Assembly: GCA_029777145.1 (NCBI GenBank)
Contig: JAKOSS010000807.1
Location: 1-6,212, forward strand
Source: Acidobacteriota bacterium
GTDB lineage: Bacteria > Acidobacteriota > Blastocatellia > Pyrinomonadales > Pyrinomonadaceae
DNA length: 6,212 bases
Reading direction: 5' to 3'
In this document: positions 1-5,161 of the stretch, piece after piece
Numbering within the stretch: position 1 is the first letter of the stretch
How the letters are laid out: each line of letters opens with the position of its first letter
Made by a program: the position numbers and the translations under genes
Notes under the pieces: model-generated
The model's database searches: none
What the model was told of the DNA's origin: nothing
The model's input: the letters and a program-made list of their open reading frames with translations, nothing else

Positions 1-624
1 ATCGGCGATCACGCCATCCCGGATCACGTCGCCTTCAAGTTCGATGATCAGGAATCCGCTCTTTTTCGGCAGCCTCGTTTCGAGCGGAGCCGTCGGAGAT
101 TGATCGCTGACCGTCCGGACGACAATGGTGCTGAGCCGGTCGTGAATCTCATGGATCGGCATCACGAGCGCCGGAATGTCGTCCGCGACCGTGGCCGTTT
201 CGCCTTCGGGTTTCAGATTCGCCCGCAGCGAGGCCAGTTCCGGCGGAACACTCGCCGGCACGAACGTGCGCCCCGACGGATCGTAGATGAACGTCGTGTC
301 CGACTCGAAATCGAGGTAAACGAACCGCTTGATCAGGTTCGGATAAGCGGTGCGCTGCCGCCAAAAATCGTATCGGGCGGCGAATTCGGCCCAATTGTGC
401 TCGTGCCAGTCTTTTTCCGGCAGCTGGAAATTGAAATAAGCGCTTTGCGTCTCGCGGTTGAAGTCGTCGGCGAAACGTTTCGAATCCGCGTCGAGCCTCG
501 TCTTCATCCTTTCGCGTTCACCCTCGCTGACCTGGCCGACCCAGACATATTGCAAAACGGCCGTCACGACCAGCATCGCGATCACGGCCGGTATGAAGAT
601 GTATGAAAGAGAGCTGCGCTTCAT
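1..624 (-). CDS. Sensor histidine kinase, N-terminal sensor region (partial, runs off left edge)
   Basis: The minus strand reads open from an ATG at 624 down to base 1 (208 codons, no stop), so only the N-terminus is present. Residues 1-3 are MKR. Residues about 5-28 form a hydrophobic transmembrane helix, followed by LQYVWVGQVSEGERERM. A helix of this kind running into a V-Q-V-S-E-x-E-R-x-R-M stretch is typical of membrane histidine kinases in Acidobacteriota and related phyla. Residues about 35-208 are an extracytoplasmic sensor region of no named fold that I recognise; they include a WAEFAARYDFWR segment and end in FLIIELEGDVIRDGVIAD. The HAMP, HisKA and ATPase domains would lie outside the window, so the kinase call is inference from the N-terminus. 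Start choice: an in-frame ATG at 657 directly follows a stop codon and has no ribosome site; 624 places the charged residues directly before the membrane helix and is preferred, although its own ribosome site (GGGA) is weak. Confidence 0.72.
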   Translation of the reverse strand, partial: MKRSSLSYIFIPAVIAMLVVTAVLQYVWVGQVSEGERERMKTRLDADSKRFADDFNRETQSAYFNFQLPEKDWHEHNWAEFAARYDFWRQRTAYPNLIKRFVYLDFESDTTFIYDPSGRTFVPASVPPELASLRANLKPEGETATVADDIPALVMPIHEIHDRLSTIVVRTVSDQSPTAPLETRLPKKSGFLIIELEGDVIRDGVIAD

Positions 625-885
625 AAATTGCGTCCCGAACGCATTATGACCGTTCATTTACGGGCGAATCAATGGCTTTACAAGACATTTTACATTCTTA
701 ACATTTTCTTTGCGTCGTCTTAACCAATCGAGTAAGAACCTCTGCCAGAATCCGGAATGTCAGATTCACGATCCCGATTGCACGCATTGATCAAACTGAT
801 CGTTTCGGGGTTTGAACGGTCCGGGCCCGACGCAGGAACTGGACGAAAGGATCAAAGTAAAGCAAAGTAATCATAGGAGAAAACA
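625..885. promoter_or_regulatory. Divergent intergenic region between the sensor kinase and the secreted protein
   Basis: This gap separates two divergent genes, so it should hold both promoters. For the kinase (minus strand) a possible sigma-70 site is a -35 TTGATT (672-667) and a -10 CATAAT (648-643) with an 18-bp spacer, which would give a very short leader. For the plus-strand gene, GGAACT at 835-840 matches an extracytoplasmic-function (ECF) sigma -35 core, but I see no good -10 partner. An AT-rich stretch at 677-708 repeats ACATT-like words and could be a regulator site. The heptamer AAAGTAA occurs twice just before the ribosome site (854-860 and 864-870). None of these is strong on its own. 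No ORF, tRNA or clear hairpin was found here. Confidence 0.35.
875..880 (+). promoter_or_regulatory. Ribosome binding site of the secreted protein gene
   Basis: AGGAGA lies 5 nt before the ATG at 886. It is the only strong Shine-Dalgarno sequence at a proper distance in the window and fixes the start of the 368-aa protein. Confidence 0.8.
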
Positions 886-1992
886 ATGAAACAATTCATT
901 ACCACCGTTATGTTGGCGACGCTCGTGTTCACCGGGTTGGGCGTTCTGGTTGAGAAGGTCGGAGCGACGTTCAAGTCGGACGATCGGGCGCTTCAGATTC
1001 TTCAGCGGGCGCGTCAGGCGATCGGCGGCGATTCGGCGATCGGCGGCGTTCGCAGCATGACGATCGTCGGCAAGACGACGAAAACGTTCGAAGGCGACGG
1101 GGTCGCGCGGACCGAGCAGGGCGATGTCGAGATCAACTTCGAGCTTCCGAACAAGATGACCAAGTCGCTCAAGTTCGGCTCGGGCGACGGCAACGCGGTC
1201 GTTGACAAGCGCGTCGATGTCGTCGTCATCCGCAAGGGCGACGGAAATGCGACATGGACTACCAAGTCCGACGACACGACGCCCGGACAGAAGGTCGAGA
1301 CCGTGATCGTCCGCAAACAGGACGAGAACGGGCAGGTTATGACCGAAGACGTCAAACCTGTGATCGTCCGCAAATCCGCTGACGGCAACAGTGCCACGTG
1401 GACCAGCGAGGACGGTAAAACGGTCAACGTCGACGGCAAGCAGGTGATCATGCGGCGCGCCGACAGCAACGGTCCGGTCGCCGAAATGCACCAGCAGCTC
1501 GAGTTGTTCAAAACGACGCTCTCGTTGCTTCTGACGGCTCCCGAAGGCCTTGACGTCAGCTACACGTACGCGGGCGAGGGCAACGTCGACGGATTCCCGG
1601 TCGACATCATCGACGCTCAGGTCGCGAAGACGGGCATCAAGCTCTACATCGACCGCGGCACGGGCCTTCCGCGCATGATCTCCTTCCAGGCGATCAAGCC
1701 GCTGATGGTGTTCTTCCGCAAGTCGGACGATACCAACGCGCCGACCAGCGGTGAAACGAAAACGTTCGTCCGCAAGATGGAACAGCCGCAGCTTGAAGAG
1801 TTCCAGATCAAATACTCTGACTATCGCAGCGTCGGCGGAATTCAACTTCCGTTCCGCTGGACACAGACGGTCGGTGGCAAGGCCGACGAGACGGTCGACA
1901 TCACGAGCTACGACGTGAACCCGGCGAATATCGCCGACAAGTTCAAGGAAATGCCGCAGAAAGTCGTCGTCAAGGTCGACGATCAGAAATAG
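886..1992 (+). CDS. Secreted protein resembling outer-membrane lipoprotein-sorting (LolA-like) proteins
   Basis: The product has 368 aa. Residues 1-27 look like a signal peptide (MKQF, then a hydrophobic run TVMLATLVFTGLGVLV), with possible cleavage near VGA-TF, so it is probably periplasmic. Residues 34-98 (ALQILQRARQAIGG, then a short beta-rich stretch ending ELPNKMTKSLKFG) and residues 205-355 (TYAGEGNVDGFPVDIIDA, LYIDRGTGLPRMI, GGIQLPFRW and a closing Y-D-V-N-P-A-N-I-A-D-K-F) follow the pattern of proteins annotated as outer-membrane lipoprotein-sorting protein, a half-barrel fold that binds lipids or lipoproteins. That is a fold-level resemblance; a true LolA role is not shown. Between these parts lies an extra charged block (about 110-203) built from repeated VIVRK-type strands. 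No lipobox cysteine is seen; the protein contains no cysteine at all. It appears monocistronic, with a strong ribosome site before it and a strong terminator after it. Confidence 0.72.
   Translation: MKQFITTVMLATLVFTGLGVLVEKVGATFKSDDRALQILQRARQAIGGDSAIGGVRSMTIVGKTTKTFEGDGVARTEQGDVEINFELPNKMTKSLKFGSGDGNAVVDKRVDVVVIRKGDGNATWTTKSDDTTPGQKVETVIVRKQDENGQVMTEDVKPVIVRKSADGNSATWTSEDGKTVNVDGKQVIMRRADSNGPVAEMHQQLELFKTTLSLLLTAPEGLDVSYTYAGEGNVDGFPVDIIDAQVAKTGIKLYIDRGTGLPRMISFQAIKPLMVFFRKSDDTNAPTSGETKTFVRKMEQPQLEEFQIKYSDYRSVGGIQLPFRWTQTVGGKADETVDITSYDVNPANIADKFKEMPQKVVVKVDDQK
1219..1494 (+). repeat. Tandem duplication of a ~46-codon unit inside the secreted protein gene
   Basis: Two adjacent units, residues 112-157 and 158-203, each hold a long then a short strand-turn motif: VVIRK-GDGN-ATWT and VIVRKQDENG in the first, VIVRKSADGNSATWT and VIMRRADSNG in the second. 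The motif ends fall at residues 117, 144, 163 and 191, so equivalent points are 46-47 residues apart. At DNA level the 15-mer GTGATCGTCCGCAAA occurs exactly twice (1303-1317 and 1360-1374). Weaker echoes of the motif (VFFRKSDD, TFVRKME) recur at residues 275-298. The block looks like an expanded beta-hairpin insert in the LolA-like fold. Confidence 0.7.
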
Positions 1993-2012
1993 AATTCGGA
2001 TTCAAACAGGAC

Positions 2013-2046
2013 AAAAAGCGGTTCGCGTCAGTGCGGACCGCTTTTT
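2013..2046. terminator. Bidirectional Rho-independent terminator
   Basis: A 14-bp stem (2013-2026 with 2033-2046, one G-T wobble) closes a 6-nt loop. The outer five pairs are A-T, giving a T run on the plus strand (2042-2046) and, read the other way, a T run on the minus strand. It lies 20 bp after the stop of the plus-strand gene and 82 bp beyond the stop of the convergent YpdA-like gene, so it can end transcription from both sides. Confidence 0.9.
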
Positions 2047-2047
2047 C

Positions 2048-2131
2048 ATTTGGGATTGGGGATTTGGGATTGCGGATGTGCCGGATCGATCAGCGTAAAT
2101 CCGAGATCCGCATTCCCTAATGCCAAATCTA
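2048..2131. repeat. Two inverted clusters of degenerate 7-bp tandem repeats (ATTTGGG family)
   Basis: From 2048 to 2075 four 7-bp units follow one another (ATTTGGG, ATTGGGG, ATTTGGG, ATTGCGG), with a decayed fifth to 2082. From 2097 to 2131 five units of the same family lie on the opposite strand (for example AAATCCG, AGATCCG). The two clusters could fold as imperfect arms around a centre containing the palindrome GATCGATC (2083-2092 region). The right cluster ends inside the coding sequence: its last unit contains the TAG stop codon (2129-2131) of the YpdA-like gene. Such arrays resemble the short tandemly repeated repetitive (STRR) sequences known from cyanobacteria. Confidence 0.75.
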
Positions 2132-3112
2132 ACTCCTTTCAGCCAGTTTCGTCGCAATTTGCGGCACTATCTTCCGCGGAACTGTGATCGCACCGGCGAT
2201 GTGGCGAGCGTCGGTGAAGTGGCCGACGACGTAAACGCCAGAAACATTCGTTTCGAACGTCTCTTCGTCATAATCCGGAACCTCGCCGTATTTGCCCTGA
2301 TGCGTTTTTACTCCGAGATCCTTCAACATGCCAAGTTCTGCGTCCGCGCCGATCAAGACGAAAAGCACGTCGTTCGGAAACACGCGGTTTTCGCCGTCCT
2401 CGCCTTCGAGGACGATCTCATGCTCGCGAATCTCGACCACCCGCTTAAGGAAATAGACGTTGAGGCAATCCTTTGAAAGTTCTTCTTCGAGCGGCTGCTT
2501 GACCCAGTATTTGATGCAGCCCTGTTTCGGATCATTGTTCTCCCAATCCTGACGAAAGATCGCAAGGATCGCGTTCGCGCCTTCCTGGGCGAGGAAAAGC
2601 GCCGCCTCGCCGGCCGAGTTGCCGCCGCCGATGACCATCGCGTTCTTTCGGACGTACGGATACGTCTCGCGGAAAAGATGATGCACCTTCGGAAGATCCT
2701 CGCCGGGAACATTCAAGCGACGAACGTGATCCATCGCTCCGATCGCGAAGAGCACAGACCGGGCGCCGTAAACACCTTTCGACGTGGAGACTCGGAAGTG
2801 CTTGTCGCCGAGTTTTTCGACCTTGATCACCTCTTCTTCTGTATGGACTTTCAGATCGTTCTCGAGTACGAACCGCGTGTAGTACGAGAGAAGTTCCTCG
2901 CGCGTCGGCTTTTCGCGCGCCGGTTTGAGCGTGCCTTCGATCAGCTCAAGTTCGTTGACGGTCGAAAATACGGTCAGCCCGACCGGGTACTTGTAGATGG
3001 TGCTCCCGATCAGGTGTTTCTCGATGACCAGATAATCGAGCCCGGCTTTTTGTGCTTCGAACGCCGCCGAGATCCCTGCCGGTCCGGCGCCTATTATCAA
3101 AAGGTCTAACAT
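2129..3112 (-). CDS. YpdA-like FAD/NAD(P)H-dependent oxidoreductase (bacillithiol disulfide reductase family)
   Basis: The product has 327 aa, close to the usual ~325 aa of YpdA, in the two-dinucleotide-binding-domain flavoprotein superfamily. Visible parts are the FAD motif GAGPAG (residues 8-13), the family segment AGLDYLVIEK then TIYKYPVGLTVFST (23-51), the NAD(P)H motif GGGNSA (162-167), and the C-terminal FAD segment TNVSGVYVVGHFTDAR (288-303). The YP-x-x-x-T-x-FST signature points to YpdA rather than thioredoxin reductase, and the redox CxxC of thioredoxin reductase is absent. In Bacillota YpdA reduces bacillithiol disulfide and a Cys in the GGGPCG motif matters; here that position is Ala12, so the substrate is uncertain. 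Only two cysteines remain (C199, C216). The start at 3112 is supported by the Rossmann strand beginning at residue 3; AAGGA sits just 1 nt from the ATG. It is the last gene of the minus-strand group, and 7-bp repeats flank both ends. Confidence 0.85.
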   Translation of the reverse strand: MLDLLIIGAGPAGISAAFEAQKAGLDYLVIEKHLIGSTIYKYPVGLTVFSTVNELELIEGTLKPAREKPTREELLSYYTRFVLENDLKVHTEEEVIKVEKLGDKHFRVSTSKGVYGARSVLFAIGAMDHVRRLNVPGEDLPKVHHLFRETYPYVRKNAMVIGGGNSAGEAALFLAQEGANAILAIFRQDWENNDPKQGCIKYWVKQPLEEELSKDCLNVYFLKRVVEIREHEIVLEGEDGENRVFPNDVLFVLIGADAELGMLKDLGVKTHQGKYGEVPDYDEETFETNVSGVYVVGHFTDARHIAGAITVPRKIVPQIATKLAERS

Positions 3113-3118
3113 TTCCTT

Positions 3119-3174
3119 CAGTGAGCAGTGAGCAGTCAGCAGTAATCGGTGAGCGGTGAGCAGTTTGCAGATCG
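3119..3174. repeat. 7-bp tandem repeat array, CAGTGAG family, upstream of the YpdA-like gene
   Basis: Eight consecutive 7-bp units start directly next to the AAGGA ribosome site of the YpdA-like gene: CAGTGAG twice, CAGTCAG, CAGTAAT, CGGTGAG twice, CAGTTTG and a decayed CAGATCG. Read on the gene's strand it is a CTCACTG-type array forming the 5' leader. Confidence 0.8.
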
Positions 3175-3197
3175 TTTGCCTGACATTCGTGATCGGA

Positions 3198-3232
3198 ATA
3201 ACTGATAACTGAGAGCGGAAATCTGATAGCGA
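3198..3232. repeat. Short 7-bp tandem repeat, ATAACTG family
   Basis: ATAACTG occurs twice in tandem (3198-3211), followed by three decayed units in the same 7-bp phase (AGAGCGG, AAATCTG, ATAGCGA). It lies in the same gene-free stretch (3113-3292) as the CAGTGAG and GTCTACC arrays. Nothing else is recognisable in that stretch and I see no clear promoter. Confidence 0.55.
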
Positions 3233-3255
3233 GCGCCCTCACGCGCCCATCTGCC

Positions 3256-3311
3256 GTCTACCAACTACCGTCTACCGCCTACCGTCTACTGTCTACTGTC
3301 TACCGCCTACT
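3256..3311. repeat. 7-bp tandem repeat array, GTCTACC family, entering a coding sequence
   Basis: Eight consecutive units run here: GTCTACC, AACTACC, GTCTACC, GCCTACC, GTCTACT twice, GTCTACC and GCCTACT. The array overlaps the end of the 94-aa gene (3293-3310): on that gene's strand the repeat encodes the last five residues VGGRQ and provides the TAG stop. The original C-terminus of the protein has probably been replaced by repeat-derived codons. Confidence 0.85.
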
Positions 3312-3577
3312 TCCTCAAGCTTCCTCAATTCGTCCGTAAACTTCTCGATCTGGACCTTCGTGTTCTCGAGCCCGCGTTTGGCCTCGAGATATTTTTCCCA
3401 CTCGCTGGTGTTCGTCAGCGCCTTGGCGACATCCTCGTCGAGCGCGTGCGCCATTACCGCGAGCAGATCGCTGATCGCCTCGTGATTGTCGAGCAGCGAT
3501 TGGATGATCGTGTACGCGAGACGCGCGTTCGGAAGATCGATATCGAGATCGTTCTGGTTGATTTGAGATACGTTCAT
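3293..3577 (-). CDS. Small hypothetical protein, 94 aa, helical with a coiled-coil C-terminal half
   Basis: I do not recognise a family. The product is acidic and has no signal peptide, membrane segment or cysteine, so it is probably cytoplasmic. Residues 16-52 (NARLAYTIIQSLLDNHEAISDLLAVMAHALDED) look like amphipathic helices. Residues 59-89 are rich in E, K and L with heptad-like spacing (WEKYLEAKRGLENTKVQIEK and onward), suggesting a coiled coil and a structural or protein-binding role. An in-frame TAG three codons upstream forces the ATG at 3577 unless translation starts later; there is no good ribosome site. The last five residues and the stop codon lie inside a 7-bp repeat array. It sits 72 bp after the ygfZ-like gene on the same strand. 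The codon usage and plausible globular composition support a real gene, but this is the least certain gene of the window. Confidence 0.6.
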   Translation of the reverse strand: MNVSQINQNDLDIDLPNARLAYTIIQSLLDNHEAISDLLAVMAHALDEDVAKALTNTSEWEKYLEAKRGLENTKVQIEKFTDELRKLEEVGGRQ

Positions 3578-3620
3578 TGTCAGCTAGATTGTAACAAAGA
3601 ACGCGTCGGAGCGCGGAAGT

Positions 3621-3640
3621 CGCGGACCGCATGGTCTGCG
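3621..3640. other. Hairpin in the gap between the ygfZ-like gene and the 94-aa gene
   Basis: An 8-bp stem (3621-3628 with 3633-3640, one G-T wobble) closes a GCAT loop. The word GCGCGGA flanks it as a direct repeat (3611-3617 and 3638-3644). No T run follows on either strand, so it is not a standard terminator. It may be an mRNA processing or stability element or a small dispersed repeat; a TACAAT -10-like word (minus strand, about 3593-3588) between it and the 94-aa gene could start a separate transcript. Confidence 0.35.
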
Positions 3641-3649
3641 CGGATAGAA

Positions 3650-4492
3650 TTAAAACGGCAAATTCGCAACCGTCGCGTTCGCATCCCCGGCTAAGAGTTC
3701 CGTAACTCCGGCGAGATAGTCGTAGCGGACGTAACCAAGGGCGATATTTGATTCGAGCCGCGGGGAAAATGCGACCGACGTGATCCGTCCTGCCGGCTTG
3801 TCATCCGCCGATCTGAGCTCGGTCCCGACGTCAACCGCCGACTCCAACTTCAAACCGCGCAGTTGCTTGGCGACGTGCCCCCTGAAATAGATTCGGGCGA
3901 TGATTTCCTGCCCGATGTAGCAGCCCTTCGTGTAACTGATCAATCCGTCGATGCCGAGTTCCGGAACGATGGTCGTCTCGTCGCAGTCGATACCGAAAAG
4001 CGGAATGCCTCGTTCGATCCGAAGCGTTTCGAAGGTCTCTGCGTCCACTTCGACCGAGTCAGCGGGCACTTCGCCGGCCGGAAGAAACACTCCGGCGAGT
4101 CTCCCGGAGCCGAAGTTGAAACCGGTAGTTGATAATTGAGAATTGAAAGTTGAGAAATAGTCGTATTGGTTTGAAAGGTCCTCGACGAAAAACTCGCCGG
4201 CGAACGTGAACCGAAAAAGGTTTTGAAAGACCTTTTCGCGCGTGGCGGCCTCAGTTTCAAAGAGAAACCGGTCACCGTCACGCAAAACGCGGACGATCGC
4301 GATCAGCCGTCCCTGGGCGTTGGGAAACGCGGCGATCATCTCAGCGCCGTCGTCGAGTTTCGCGACGTCGTTCGTGATCATGCCGTTCAGGAACTGCACC
4401 GCTTCCTTTCCCGAGACGGCGACGAGGCCGCGATCTTGCTTGAAAAACGCCGGTACGCCGCTCGTGATCTGTTCGTAAACTTCCCTGTTCAT
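3650..4492 (-). CDS. ygfZ: YgfZ/GcvT-like folate-binding protein (Fe-S enzyme maintenance)
   Basis: The product has 280 aa. The family signature K-G-C-Y-x-G-Q-E is seen as KGCYIGQE at residues 189-196 (Cys191), followed by the usual basic segment and, near the C-terminus, LGYVR (252-256). The N-terminal part (LVAVSGKEAVQFLNGMITND, residues 23-42) is the GcvT-like start where folate binding begins. In E. coli the homologue (about 326 aa) supports Fe-S enzymes such as MiaB in a folate-dependent way. The reading frame stays open upstream to 4645, but that extension overlaps the glycosylase gene in another frame; the ATG at 4492 begins at the family N-terminus, 7 bp after the glycosylase stop, suggesting translational coupling since no clear ribosome site is seen. 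Odd point: residues 113-122 (FSTFNSQLST) are encoded by an in-frame 7-bp repeat array. Confidence 0.88.
   Translation of the reverse strand: MNREVYEQITSGVPAFFKQDRGLVAVSGKEAVQFLNGMITNDVAKLDDGAEMIAAFPNAQGRLIAIVRVLRDGDRFLFETEAATREKVFQNLFRFTFAGEFFVEDLSNQYDYFSTFNSQLSTTGFNFGSGRLAGVFLPAGEVPADSVEVDAETFETLRIERGIPLFGIDCDETTIVPELGIDGLISYTKGCYIGQEIIARIYFRGHVAKQLRGLKLESAVDVGTELRSADDKPAGRITSVAFSPRLESNIALGYVRYDYLAGVTELLAGDANATVANLPF
4127..4154. repeat. 7-bp tandem repeat (AATTGAG family) inside the ygfZ-like coding sequence
   Basis: Four consecutive units (AGTTGAT, AATTGAG, AATTGAA, AGTTGAG), with a weak fifth to 4161, lie inside the open frame of the ygfZ-like gene. They are AT-rich against GC-rich neighbours. 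Their translation (residues 113-122) is low-complexity S/T/N/Q, unlike the rest of the protein, and lies before the conserved Cys motif. The reading frame is kept. Confidence 0.8.
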
Positions 4493-4499
4493 GTTGAAT

Positions 4500-5105
4500 C
4501 TATTCTGACGATTCGATCGCCGAAAGCAAAACGCGGAAATCCATCGTTTGGCGATCGAGATTCCGGACGGTGATGATGACCTGCGGGCTCGGATGATACA
4601 ACGGGACGAGTTTCCGGCCGTTCCAATCGACCACCTTCGCGGCATTCTCTTGCAAAGTCAGGTCATGCGGTTCGATCAATTTCAGCGCGTCGAGCGCGAC
4701 CGAACCGAGTGTCGCGACGACTGCCGGTTCGATCAGATCGATCTGGCGTTTCAAATAATGTGAGCAGTTGCGGATCTCGCTCCGCGCCGGCTTGCGGTTC
4801 GCGTCGGTCTCGCTCCGCGGACTGCACATCACGGTGTTCGTGATGAATATCTCGTCGCGCGTCAGCCCGATTGAATCGAGCAAAACCTGGAAATTGTCGC
4901 CCGATTTGTCGCCCCAGAACGGTCGCCGCGTCCGGTCCGCACCCTGACGTCCCGGCGCCTCTGCGACGAAGAACACCTTCGGGAAGATCGTTCCGTTCAG
5001 TTCACTCAGAACCGCGGTCTTGTCCCGCATCTTCTCGCAGATCAGGCACGCGCGGGCCTCGGCGGCGAGTTCTCCGAAGAGTTTCAATTTGCGGTCTTTG
5101 TTCAT
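4500..5105 (-). CDS. Uracil-DNA glycosylase, 4Fe-4S type (family 4/5-like)
   Basis: The product has 201 aa, the usual size of family 4 enzymes. Four cysteines, C20 and C23 (ACLICEKM), C94 (NTVMCSPR) and C114 (EIRNC), match the spacing logic of the 4Fe-4S site of families 4 and 5. Motif A is [19 protein letters not shown] (residues 48-66): EAPG is family 4-like, while G-x-D-R-T and the closing W-G-D recall family 5. The C-terminal motif is HPSPQ (171-175), the DNA-intercalation loop. The enzyme should remove uracil, or another deaminated base, from DNA to begin base excision repair. The start at 5105 lacks a good ribosome site. It overlaps no neighbour, leads the minus-strand group and is 7 bp from the ygfZ-like gene. 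Which damaged bases it accepts cannot be told from the sequence. Confidence 0.85.
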   Translation of the reverse strand: MNKDRKLKLFGELAAEARACLICEKMRDKTAVLSELNGTIFPKVFFVAEAPGRQGADRTRRPFWGDKSGDNFQVLLDSIGLTRDEIFITNTVMCSPRSETDANRKPARSEIRNCSHYLKRQIDLIEPAVVATLGSVALDALKLIEPHDLTLQENAAKVVDWNGRKLVPLYHPSPQVIITVRNLDRQTMDFRVLLSAIESSE

Positions 5106-5161
5106 CGTCGGGCAAATTTGTAAAATCGAATTTTAGTAAATCGGAGAAATAGTTAACAAGT
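5106..5161. promoter_or_regulatory. Divergent promoter region between the glycosylase and mrp genes
   Basis: This AT-rich 56-bp gap holds two facing sigma-70-like promoters. Minus strand (glycosylase): -35 TTGTTA (5159-5154), 18-bp spacer, -10 TAAAAT (5135-5130). Plus strand (mrp): -35 TTGTTC (5098-5103), 17-bp spacer, -10 TAAAAT (5121-5126). The two -10 boxes form a 6-bp inverted repeat with a CGA centre, so polymerases would compete for the same DNA. The -35 of mrp covers the glycosylase start codon. These are matches by eye; start sites are not shown. Confidence 0.5.

Noticed and set aside
100..606. Plus-strand open frame (168 aa) at the left end
   Set aside because: It is antisense, in the mirrored codon register, to the sensor kinase, whose minus-strand reading has a transmembrane helix and a family-like juxtamembrane segment.
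625..657. Upstream ATG at 657 as the kinase start
   Set aside because: It follows an in-frame stop directly, has no ribosome site, and adds an 11-residue stretch that does not fit the charged start of the membrane helix.
835..870. ECF-sigma promoter for the secreted protein gene
   Set aside because: GGAACT fits the -35 core, but no -10 element at the expected distance is convincing, so it is not listed as a separate promoter.
871..1845. Long minus-strand open frame (324 aa) opposite the secreted protein gene
   Set aside because: It is fully antisense to a gene with a signal peptide, a strong ribosome site and family-like motifs. Its product is compositionally biased (D, R, L, V rich) with no recognisable domain, as expected for a shadow frame in GC-rich coding DNA.
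2129..3112. Thioredoxin reductase
   Set aside because: The CxxC redox motif between the nucleotide-binding domains is absent and the YP-x-x-x-T-x-FST signature fits YpdA better.
2946..3242. 98-aa minus-strand frame overlapping the start of the YpdA-like gene
   Set aside because: About half of it is the YpdA-like gene in a shifted frame and the rest is translated repeat sequence.
3119..3311. Possible CRISPR array
   Set aside because: The units are 7 bp and directly abutting, with no spacers and no long repeat; these are simple tandem heptamers.
4493..4645. 51-codon N-terminal extension of the ygfZ-like frame
   Set aside because: It lies inside the glycosylase gene in another frame and reads as R/S-rich nonsense; the family N-terminus begins right at the ATG at 4492.
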